Shown here piece after piece: positions 47,101 through 59,100 of a DNA stretch of 64,000 nucleotides. Source of the stretch: Patiria pectinifera. Its lineage: Eukaryota; Echinodermata; Asteroidea; Valvatida; Asterinidae. Position numbers and translations under genes: made by a program. Positions within the stretch are counted from its first letter, which is position 1. Every line of letters starts with the position of its first letter. Where the stretch lies: contig CM057146.1 in assembly GCA_029964075.1 (NCBI GenBank), positions 13,659,501 to 13,723,500 on the forward strand, written 5' to 3'. Under the pieces are notes generated by a model. It searched no databases and was not told the origin of the DNA. It saw only the letters and a list, made by a program, of their open reading frames with translations.

Positions 47101-50100
47101 CATCTTCGTAAATGCGATCGACTTTAAACTTAATTCATACTTAGACCACCACCCACAGATGGTCCTAGAAGAAATTTGTGATCGTGACGTCATCAGCTGT
47201 CAGGCTACGTCACATTAAAGATGCATTTTTCCCCATAGGTTTTGTACACGTTTTAAAAAACTCCAGTTTGGCATCTTCGTAAATCCGATCGACTTTAAAC
47301 TTAATTCATACTTAGACCACCACCCACAGATGGTCCTAGATGAAATTCGTGATCGTGACGTCATCAAGAGTCAGGTTACGTCACATTAAAAATGCATTTT
47401 GCCCCATTGGGTTTGTACATGTTTTAAAACGCTCCATTTCGGCACTTTCGTAAATCCGATCGACGTCACACTTGGTACACACTTAGACCACCACCCACAG
47501 ATGGTCCTTGAAGAAATTTGTGATCGTGACGTCATCAGGTGTCAGGTTACGTCACATTAAAGATGTATTTTTCCCCATATGTTTTGTACACGTTTTAAAA
47601 AACTCCAGTTTGGCATCTTCGTAAATCCGATCGACTTTAAACTTAATTCATACTTAGACCACCACCCACAGATGGTCCCAGACGAAATTTGTGATCGTGA
47701 CGTTATCAAGTGTCAGGTTACGTCACATTAAAGGTGCAATTTTCCCCATAGGGTTTGTACATGTTTTAAAACGCTCCATTTCGGCACTTTCGTAAATCCG
47801 ATCGACGTTACACTTGGTACACACTTAGACCATCATCCACAGATGGTCCTTGAAGAAATTCGTGATTGTGACGTCATCCGATGTCACGCTACTTCACATT
47901 AAAGATGCATATTTTCCCCGTAGGTTTTGTACACGTTTTAAAATGCTCCACTTTGGCACTTTCGTAAATTTGATCGACTTTATACTTGGTACACACTTAC
48001 ACCACTACCCATAGATGGTCCTAGGAGAAATTCGTCATCGTGGCGTCATGAGGTGTCAGGTTACATTACATTAAAGATGCATTGTTTCCCTATTGGTTTT
48101 GTACACGTTTTTCTTCAAACTGAACTTCGGAAGTACAAGTCTGATTGGTATGCATATTCACATGGATGTGTTTTTGTTATAGATGGAAATTGAAGTGAAG
48201 TCATCATCAAATGTCATGTGAAGTCCCTTAAAGGGGCATTTTATTCTTTTATAGGTCTATATATCTACAGAACTAAAATGTTCGATTTGGTTGTAACTTG
48301 ACATGTACATATTATAATGGGCTGTTATAGATGACATTTATAGTGACGTCACTGATTGTTCATCCCGTGCTCAGAGTATTTCAAATATCCGAAACAGCTT
48401 GTGTTTGTCCACAAACACATCTCTAGTTTTTTTTCTTCTCCTTTTTCAGACTTTTTCTCCATAGGTTTAACACACGTTTCTTCCACCAGTCCACATTGCC
48501 ACTTTTTCAAATCCGATTGGTTTCAGACTTGGTACATACTTAGACCACCACCCACAGATGGTCCTAGAAGAAATTCGTGATCGTGACGTCATCAGGTGTC
48601 AGGTTACGTCACATTAAAGATGCATTTTTCCCCATATGTTTTGTACACGTTTTAAAACACTCCGGTTCGGCATCTTCGTAAATCCGATTGACTTTAAATT
48701 TAATTCATACTTAGACCACCACCCACAGATGGTCCTAGACGAAATTCGTGATCGTGACGTCATCAGGTGTCCGGTTACGTCACATTAAAGATGCATTTTT
48801 GCCCATATGTTTTGTACACGTTTTAAAACACTCCAGTTTGGCATCTTCTTAAATCCGATCGACTTTAAACTTAATTCATACTTAGACCACCACCCACAGA
48901 TGGTCCTAGACAAAATTCGTGATCGTGACGTCATCAAGAGTCAGGTTACGTCACATTAAAGATGCATTTTGCCCCATAGGGTTTGTACACGTTTTAAAAC
49001 GCTCCATTTCGGCACTTTCGTAAATTCGATCGACGTTGCGCTTGGTACACACTTAGACCATCACCCACAGATGGTCCTAGAAGAAATTCGTGACCGTGAC
49101 GTCATCAGGTGTCGGGTCACGTCACATTAAAGATGCATTTTCCCCATATGTTTTGTACACGTTTTAAAACACTCCACTTTGGCCTCTTCGTAAATCCGAT
49201 CGACCTCAGACTTGGTACATACTTAGACCACCACCCACAGATGGTGCTAGAAGAAATTCGTGATCGTGACATCATCAGGTGTAAGGTTACTTTACATTAA
49301 AGATGCATTTTTCCCCATAGGTTTTGTACACGTTTTTCTTCAAATAATTCTTTGGCACTATACACCTGTATGTCTGATTGACTTTTCACTTGGCAGATGA
49401 ATTTCGAAGTGACTTCATCAAGTGTTCATCACGTGCACAGAGTATTTCAAATATCCGAAACAGCTTGTGTTTGTCCACAAACACATTTCTAGTTCATTCT
49501 TGTAGCTTTTCAGGTATTGCATGTATAGCCTCTCAAGTTTCAGTTACTGTCTCTGTTACTTGCTTGCCCAAATACCAGCTTGGAACTGGTGATTCAAATT
49601 CATGAAAGACTAACTTCAGTGTTTGCACAAAACCACAAGCACACCCACACGTAAAGTTCTACCGCTAAACTGTGATCAGTCACGGAGTCTCACAAATTTT
49701 TTAAAAAATAACAGTCCTTCTGATTTGAGGCGTGCGATCGTACCCCCACGCCATTGCACACCTAAAAGCTTCCCCAGAAGTGCGATTAATCCCATGCCTG
49801 AATCCATCTGTACGGCACACCTTGGCATACATTTACAGCATAATTATACCTCATAATTTGTGGGAAAAAAATTCACCAAGATGAATACTATGAAATAAAA
49901 TACCACATTTTTCAGTCCCAGTTTGGACCACAGAATCACAGGCCTAGAGACACCACACGCCTAGAAAAATCACAAGCCAAGAAGAATCCAGGTGTGCCAT
50001 TTTCCACACGTCTGTGATTTTCAAATCATCAAGACTGAAATTTAGCTACCATAAACAAGTGAAAAACATGTCAATATCACCTACGCTAAAAATATGCCAT

Positions 50101-53100
50101 ACCTTTTTGAGGTTATGCAACTGACGCACTAGCATAATAATTGCATAGTGCACTGCCATAAACCTAAAGCTGCATACACCATGCTCCTAAAAAAAAAGAA
50201 TTGTTGTCTTTCTCCTAACAGATTTTCAATTTGTATGTTTTGTTTCAATGGAAACACTACTTTATTCCTCTGAAAGAGGGCTTTCGTTATAGACACAAAT
50301 GAACCCGCCCAGCGAGATCCAAATTAACGTATTGTCTGGCAGCCAATAATTCAGAATTTTGTGGAGATACAATTCAATAACTAAACGTCGGTGCCTTTTT
50401 CATTCAATGTCTCATTCAAAAGTGAATAACTTTCATATGGTAAGGAAACTAGCAATGGAAAAAAAAATTATTTTTCAAGGTGAAACTTGAAAACAGCACG
50501 GGAAACGCATCTTTAAGGCTGTTTGTTTCAGTCACAGATTTTCACATATGAATAATAGTCTGAGAAGGTTTAGCTGTATGTGGGTGTATTTTTTTTTATA
50601 TTGGGTTAACCTTTCTAAATCTCAGTGAACTGTTTTGAAGGAGAAAACTCAGCTAGAGCACTCCACTACACCCACTTTGCTCCTCAATATTGTGTTACCG
50701 TTGACTAATATTTCATGATATTTACCGACATCGTACTTGTACATGAGGGGGCCGGAATAATGCATTATTTGATAGTCCCCAGCATTTAAGGACCCCTTGC
50801 CTTACGAAACCCAGCACAATGTGGCAACTTCATCAATTGTGTAACGCGATATTGCCGAGCGACCAAAACACGGCGCGGACCCGACAAAGTACAAATTCAG
50901 CCAAACGAAATCTGAGAGATGAAAATCACCAACCCAGGACATTTTCAATGAAGTACATGTATTTACTTTTTCAATTTGTTATTAAAAAGTCTTCCCGACT
51001 ACCTGCAAAATATCTGAAATGGCACATGCTTAAATTGTTGGGGTAAGTTGCACTGTCTAGAACGGGCTCCAATTCTTTGCTTGAAAATGTTTTTTTCAAG
51101 GGCAAATTCTGTGTGAAAACCAAGCAGTATAAGGAGAAAATGTGAATTTATGTCACGCAAGCAAGGAAAAACAAGGCTTAATTCAGGCATCCGCATGCAA
51201 CTGGGAATTTTGAAAAAAAACAAGGGAATTCCAAACCACACAAGACTTTGTACAGTGTTTTTCAATTTGAAATGACATTCAAGAGAAGTAAAAACCGAGG
51301 AAATCAGCGGATCCGAGGAAAAGTTGCAGCCCCCTTAATCTAATTCACAAATAAATCGGAAAAATGTTCAGAAATGCATGTAAAGTCATTAAAGTGTTCA
51401 AAAACATACACATTTTTCGCTCAATTTTTTCACAATGAAACAAGTTATCACTGTATACATTGATAAGGAAAAGACAGTTTATTTCACTGGTGTCAAACAA
51501 ACATCAGAAATAATGTAAAATAAGGAGAAATACTAAACTCCAGACACTTCAATGTTAATATTGTTAACAAGCTGACGACAAAATCAGCAATAACATTTTA
51601 CCATGCTAATAACATGATAAATTGTCCATGGATCCGAAAATGAAAATGTTTGAACACTCGCATATCAACAAAATATGCAAAACAAGATTCCTATTTACTC
51701 ATTCTAGCTAGCTGACTGTACAATTTTTTTCCTTTTTTTTTTCTCCTTTTTTTTTCTAGTTTGCTGTGAATTATCATACTTGTTCCGGCATCACACGAAA
51801 ACAATTATTCCCCAGATAAATACAGGCACAGATGTGGTATCACACACGCACGCTGTGCACTTTACTTTAAATGTCACTGCAAGTCACTTCTGTCGCTCAA
51901 TAGAGGGCGCTATTTGAAACTTGCAGCACAAAGGGAGAGCAAAGTTTCAACAAGAGAGGGAGCTATTGCAGGTCATTGTAGCTTTTTTGAAAATAACTTC
52001 TTTATTTTTAGTGCTGGAATATTTATTTCTAGCTAGGCAACACCTGTGGTTTTAGATGCTGAAACATACATTGTGTGAATAAACTCCAGTGTAATTACAG
52101 TTATACTACAAATTCTATGGCATAATTTTGTCTAAAACTTACAAATTATCCAGACACTTAACACTTTAAGGGCACATTAAGTAAACCCTCCTGCTGCTTG
52201 ATCAATCACACTCAGTCAAAAAATCAATCCTCTTCCCCTGCCATGCCTTTTACACAGGCTGGTCATCAACAGTCAGATCATATTTCAAGCAAGCACTGTG
52301 TCTAGTCAACTGCAGTCGACAGACAAAATCCAGCAGCTGGCTTATCAATCACCTACAGTCAAATCATAGCTGTATCAAGTGACATAAACAGTCACAGCCA
52401 GTCAATCCTGCCTTATGTAGGCTGGGAGCTCTTAACTGTTGAAAACAGTCACTTGATTGATTCAGACTGAAAGGACACCTTTCCACAGGACGTATGTTTG
52501 CATAGGAGGGTTTTAAAACCATATTATATTTGAATATTAATTGTTGTCCCATGAGTGCAAGCGCAGCACCGAATAATGCAGTACGCCTTCATCTGGGGGG
52601 TTATTGTTTTTGTGTCCCAAATCCAACAAGGCCGAAGGCCGAGTGGCATATGGGACACTACTTTTACCATGCTCCAGGAGTGCAAGTGGGACAACTTTAT
52701 CTTCACGTTAACTTGATACACAGTTCAGATGGAATGCATACGCTATATGAACTTTTCCTTAATTATATTATTACATGAGCGTGCAGCAGGAAAAGCGCTT
52801 GCATCTCAAAATAGTGCGATACGCGCAGTGCAGTATGGACTGTGCTATATGGGATATTGTTATACCTCTGTCTTGAATACTGTATTTTCATTGGTCTAGA
52901 ACGATCACATGTTAAGTTTACACAAAGTCATTGCACACTCCCTAATACGTGATATCCCACAGGGAGTGTGCTATGACTTTGTAAATACGGTACGTGCGGT
53001 GTGAAATGCGTGAATCGTTGGTATCCATTCTATTTTCACCATGTTTTCACACATGAGTGGGAGCAGTGAACTAGCAAACGATCAGGTGTTTCGAGCACGC

Positions 53101-56100
53101 GACATGCATGTGAGTTGACGTTCGATTGTCATGATGATTGTCGTGTTTACTGCTGTTTGTTTTCCTGATTTTTACATCAAAATCCAAAGAGTCCAAGACA
53201 GAAGTATAACAAAACAATTGTTGACTGCTGTGATGTGGGATATGACGTTTTGAATACTCGAGGGACGCATAGCACCCCTCGGGTGTTCAAAACGTCATAT
53301 CCCACATCACAGAAGTCAACGATTGTTCAATATCACACTGTTGTTGCCATGGATCGACCAATCAGGATCGAGGATTCAAGTTTCGTTGAAGATAATATTC
53401 TGTGTTGTCCTCGTGCTTGTGTGATAACTAATAGCATAACCTTACCTGGCTAGTCGTTCTGTCGATTGCTTGGGCGTTGCACGTTCCACTCCCCCCTGCC
53501 AACACGACATTGTTATCGCAAAACTGGGCACAGTAGAGAAACTCTCCCCTCTTATCGGTACCCGAGAGGGGGACGGACTGCTCAAGTCTACCCATGGCTA
53601 GGTCCCAGACCTGAAGGGCGCTGCTGGCAACCCAAGATGCAGTTAGAATCTTACCAGACTGGGAAAAAAGGCAAAGTAAGCTATTATAAGATTGCATCGG
53701 AAAAAGGGCTCGACTCAATTCATAATCCGGGCCAAGTTCCGAACAAGTTCCAGGTAGAACATTCACTTTGTCCCGAAGCTCTGCATTTGTCCCGGACATG
53801 CTCTGGGAAAATTTTCATTAGCAACTGCTTGACTCGTCAATACTGATAACTTCATTGCGGGAAGAATGCGGGGAACATGTTCAGAATCCTGCCACTAATT
53901 ATACCCAATACAATGTCCGGAACTTGTCCGGAACTCGGCCCAGATATCAATTGAGACAGGCCCTTAAGTATGACATTGTGGATAAATGACCAGTTTTTGT
54001 AAGGGACCGTGACCATTCAGCCCTGGTATGAAAAGGGCCCCCCGGTACCCCGTCCGGTCCAAAGCCAGTCCGGTCTTCAGCCCAGTCTCGTCCGGTACAT
54101 GGTCCTGTCTGACCAGAAGTTTTGAAGTCAGTCAGGCGCATCAATTTATTGCCCTTCAGAGAACGTCCAGAGCAGAACAATAGCAGACTTACCGGATTAA
54201 AGATAAAATCCTTCCATTATGCCTTGGTAATTTACGGTCCCATTGTGCGCGAAACCGCATGGCAGGGGTTTTGATCTGTGCCGACAAAAGTGTTCTATTG
54301 TTTCGCGCTAAGAGATGAAAACCACAGGTGGGTCTCTTCTAGGATATATTACATGTGTCAATACTTGCAAACAATAAACCCCAGGATAGAGGAGTTCCTG
54401 ATTAGCAACAGGACCAGCTCCTGGGCCGGTAGCTGGGACGGTACAAGAGGACTTTTTGGGAGGGGACGAGCTAACGGGGGGCCCTTTTCATACCGGGGCT
54501 GAATGGTCACGGGCCCTAACTCAATTGATTTTTTCCTCAGCAGCACCATGAATTTCGACCCTGGTAATGAAGAGAATCATCCCTATGAAGTGTTCACGGA
54601 AGTGGATTTGCATGCCTGGTTTTTTTTTCGAAGGTGTGGCGGAAACGTTTCAAATTTGGGGGACAAAAAAACCAAATGAAATCAGGTAGGATTTTTCAAC
54701 CTAATGCATGTGTCAGCCTGGGTGGGATTTCAGGAAATTTTAACGCAATGACACATTTCATAAAAGTTTCAAAATGTTAAAGTCCGCCATAACAAATTAT
54801 GGCATAAACTACGCACTCATTTTTAGGTGGCTTTAAGTTATGGCATACCAACTAAAAATGCAATATTTTACTGCCAAATTGTGATCGTCGTATAGCCCGC
54901 CATTGCTCAACGTATCCAAGGTGATACAAGACACTCGCAGCTTTGTGCCGGAAGTAAATTAATTTCTGTTTTACCCGTGACGTAATTTTAATAGTTGTCG
55001 CACGATTCCGAAGAAAGTCGGGAAAAACTGCTTTCAAAATGGCAGGCGGAGGTGATTCAACAACTGTTTTGTGTCCAAACAGAAATTATATACATGCACA
55101 ATCAGTCGTCGTAACTTGTAATTATCCTCGTCCACCATTTTTAAATTTAACCCTAACTGCCCTGAATCCTTCAAAATCCTCTGTGCCAAAGTGGAGGAAT
55201 TTGGAGGATTGAGGTTACATGGCAAAAGTGCGTGGGCCGGACCTTGTGTTGTTTTTGCTCAGCCATGCATAAATATAGGCTTGGATTATGCTTGAAATCC
55301 CCCGTACTGCTCCAGGATGTCACTGGCCAAGCCTCAACATATTGACTGCCACTGCCGCAGGATTTTGCAGGATTCAGGCAGTGGTCACCCCTTCACGGAC
55401 CATATTCATGAAATAATGAAGGAATAGCAGGATTGAGGCTATATATGCTATTTTTCCATGATGCCAATTGGAGGATTTTGCAGGACTGAAGCTACATCCT
55501 AGCAATAGGGAGTTAGGGTTAAAACGTTGCGCAGCTACGCCAACTTTCATGAAATCGATCGTAAGTTAATTGCACAGCTGCGCAACTAATGTGTTGCTTA
55601 AATCCTACACAAGGCATAAGGTATGCACTGTTTCGTGAATTTGGCTGCAGGTCAACGAGGTATAAGGGGGAATCTATTTCAATGAAAAATTTCCAATTAC
55701 CAACAGCAACATACCTTGATATCAATGCCACTTCCACATACGTGCGGACCGCCAATAGTTCCCTGCACACCATGACTTGTTCGTTTATCCCAAATCTGTC
55801 CAAGAGAGATCACAAAAACATTCAGTATTTCTTACTGGTAATAGCGGACCCAGTAGGTTGTATCAAGCGACTGTTCCTCTTGCTGGAGTTCTCGTGAATG
55901 GTGATGAAGCAACAGACAGGAGTTTTACTCAGTCTATGACGCTGTTTGAAACAGGCACCAAGAGCTAGCTAGGGCTACATAATAACGTGTATTTATAAAG
56001 AGCACGTATCCACCAGTATTGGCGCTTACATCATTTATTACCCTGCTCACTGGGCCAATAAAACATTCCAAATACCATCTCAGCTCCCTGGGGAGTATAC

Positions 56101-59100
56101 AGCTCAATGCTGCCATTTCGGCGCAAAGCAGCTAAAATCAATCACAGTATAAACCATCTCTGCCCTCACAGGTACCCATTTACTCCTGGGTGGAGAGAAG
56201 CAATGAGTGGCACAGTGTCTTGCCCGAGGACAAACGCACCATAGCCACAAGTTGGACTCGAACCCACAACCTGCAGAATTACCCCAGACTGTAAATTCAT
56301 CTATAAATACATTTTTTTCGGGGGAGGTTAATCATCCTTACTTGCAGCAGAAGCTGAATTGCGAAGGACGCAGCCACAAAAAAACCGTGGCGAGCCGAAG
56401 GCATATAAAGGCGCCTTAGGCAGCCGCCATACGACCCATGTCTTACCACAAAGCACAGCCGGATAGAAAGTGTTGATTTTGGCGGAGGGAGGAAAACCGG
56501 AGAACCGGAGAAAAACCTTTGTGGCACAGAAGAGAATCCACGAACAACCTCACTTTTCACATATGACTTGAGCTGAGAAACATACCAGGGCCAGAGCGGT
56601 GAGAAGCGAGCACTACACGCACTGCGCCACCAATGCCGACCCTCCGCGTAGTAATAGCCCTCGACAAGAGATCAAGGACATGACCTCTGATGCTTTCGCA
56701 GCCACTTGCATAGTAATTTTGACTTTGCCTTTACCTTGAGACAATTGTCCCAGCCTCCGGTGACAAAGATGCTGTTGTCGTCTGGGTGGAACTTGAGAGC
56801 AAAGACCCGCCTGCCGTGGCCCAAATCATTCTCGTCCTCGCTCACTGGCAGGAGTTGGTTGGAACCCTCGTACGTTTGTAGTAACTGGAGGGAGAAATGA
56901 TCAAATCTCAATACATTCATGGCGATTGTGTAGTTACGGGCCCCTTTTTAGTTTTGGTCAAGCTAAGAGTAAAAAGTGTGAATCTGCTTTGATTTGATCA
57001 ATGTTGATTAAAGGTAGGATAGATCATTTGTCGTTTGAAGCAACAAAAGTGCTCAAAATCTACAGACGGGTACTTAATAACTAACCTGATGAAGCTTTAG
57101 CTCTGTGAATGCTGTATATTCCGAGGAAAAACAATATTCTAGGATCTCTTTTTCAATTCAAAATTTTCTAAGTCATGTCTGAAATCAGCATCCAGGAAAC
57201 GTTCTCATTTAGCCGATTGCAGCTACGCGATGTCACATATTGAACAGACGAATTATAGCAACCATGGCAACTTTGCGGGCGTGTGCGTTGCGTCAACGCT
57301 TGTGCACACCCATTCACGGATGCACAAAATTTCCAACGATCGTTGCAAATGGCCTTCTTTCATTTTTTTGAATAATTTCACAGGGAGTTTAGTGTCATTT
57401 CTATCTTTAAACCAAGTAAGCTTTTCAACAATAATTTTGTCAGTTACTTTTTGGATAGCTGCAAATGATATACTCTACCTTTAATTATCATCAGATAGTG
57501 CTAGTGCTCTCTCTAAAAGTCTGAATCAATCAAGTTTTACCTGATTTGTTTGGGCGTCGTATAGCCTGATGCACAGATCCTTGCCCGCCGTGGCGTACAC
57601 GTCACCATCCAAACTGAAGTCTATCGCATTGATCTCATTATTCTTTTCTAGATAGAGTAAGAAAATCAAAACAAAAATCATTTCTTTCTTTGTTTACTCC
57701 TCGCCTGAAAGTAGAACTAGGGAAGCAATATCCCAAGCTTAGGGTAACACAAAGACCGCCATCTATGATAGTCGACATTAGCTACCCGCGGTATTGGAAG
57801 TTGACAAACTAGTCCCGGGGCGAAGCCGAGGGAACTAGTTTGTCAACTTCCAATACTGAGGGGAGCTAATATCGACTATCCACCCGAAATAAACCATGTT
57901 ATATTTATTTTAATATACCTCATACATACACTGTATTCAATTGCCAAATTGTACGCAACCTCGGCATAAAATCTTCAGAGAAACTTGTCCAGCTCACCAG
58001 AAGAATATTGGTCGACCTCAGAAAAGTTCAGTTCTTTTGCAATACACCAACAGTTTCTACCGCATTGTGGACAACTTTCTTTTAGCAGAGGAGGCGTCTT
58101 TATTGTCCAAAATATTCTCCAGTTCGGCATCATTGACCTCGGGAAAACGCTGATTAACATTTTTTCGTGTGCCGTCATCTTTTCTGATGTGCGTAGCTAG
58201 GGCGATGTTTGGTGTGTGCGTACTACACCCGTGCGAAAGTTCCACAATTGTGTCGTAAAGCGCATGTGTAATGGACTATCGTACAGGTAACCCATGCGAT
58301 AGTCTACTACGTATTCGTAATTACCCAGTGCGTGAATACCCGTGTGCACGCTTGGTAAACAGCAAAAGTAGCGGCCGGCGTGTGATGGCGAATGGACCAG
58401 TGAAAATTTGACTCTCGGTCATGAATATGCATGAGGTATAATAAAAGGGACTGTAAATCAAGTTTCGGATTGATGGGACTGCTGAATTCACACAATGACA
58501 AACCGAAACGGATAGACACAGCACTACTCTGTTGTTTTCTCACCTTTGTTGAACATTTTCTTCTTTGCTTCTTCTATATCCCACACGTTGATGTTACCGT
58601 CGGCACCCACCGACACCAGCTCGTTTTTGTGCTCGGGATGAAAGCTCAGTCCCATAACCGGCAACTCCATGCGACCTCCCTTATGTAGGGTCTTCACCAT
58701 CTCCCCCGTATGAGTGCTGTACAACTGGAAATAAAAAAAAGAAAACAGTTATTATGAAATCCTAATATTGCGCCTTTCGAAGAAAGTCTAGTCTTACTTA
58801 GTACCACTGCTATGGGGGGGGGGGGGAGGATAGTATTCCAATACAACAAGGTTTGTGGGGAAATAGTGAAAACTATTGACCCCGAGGGGTTGGATGATTG
58901 GGACTATCTTCGCCTCGGGAGATAGTCCCAATCATCCAACACCTCGGAGTCATTTCCCCGCAAAAAAAAATGTTGTATTTGTTTTACTATGTACCTCGTA
59001 AATATTTATCAGGCATCTGCGGTATTTCATTGGTCCACTTCACCATGTTTTTGATCGTGCAGTATTTTTTTAACTGAATTTATTTTATTTTAAGAGACAG

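Larger units (their letters stand above)
43882..49492 (+). mobile_element. Composite Helentron-like array with 171-bp tandem repeats
   Basis: The array sits between T and T (43881 and 49493), beginning AGCTGTTTCGGTGA and ending ACACATTTCTAG. It contains four 5' hairpins, four 3' hairpin/CTAG ends and about 20 tandem units. Segments are 43882-45399, 45402-46850, 46851-48426 and 48427-49492; the last two lack the 5' hairpin. The 5' word AGCTGTTTCGG and the 3' word CCGAAACAGCT are complements. Tandem arrays between such ends resemble non-autonomous Helitron2 elements (HINE/DINE-1 type). No Rep or helicase is encoded. It lies wholly within the last WD40 intron. Confidence 0.65.
49493..53445 (-). 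other. Last WD40 intron, segment nearest exon 6
   Basis: No exon found. It contains a dispersed repeat at 51170 and hairpins at 52611-52660, 52917-52985 and 53215-53327. CAGTCA/CAATCA words recur at 52195-52460. The rest is AT-rich with no recognised content. Confidence 0.45.

Noticed and set aside
46971..49300. CRISPR-like array.
   Set aside because: Repeats are contiguous 171-bp satellite units without unique spacers, and the setting is eukaryotic.
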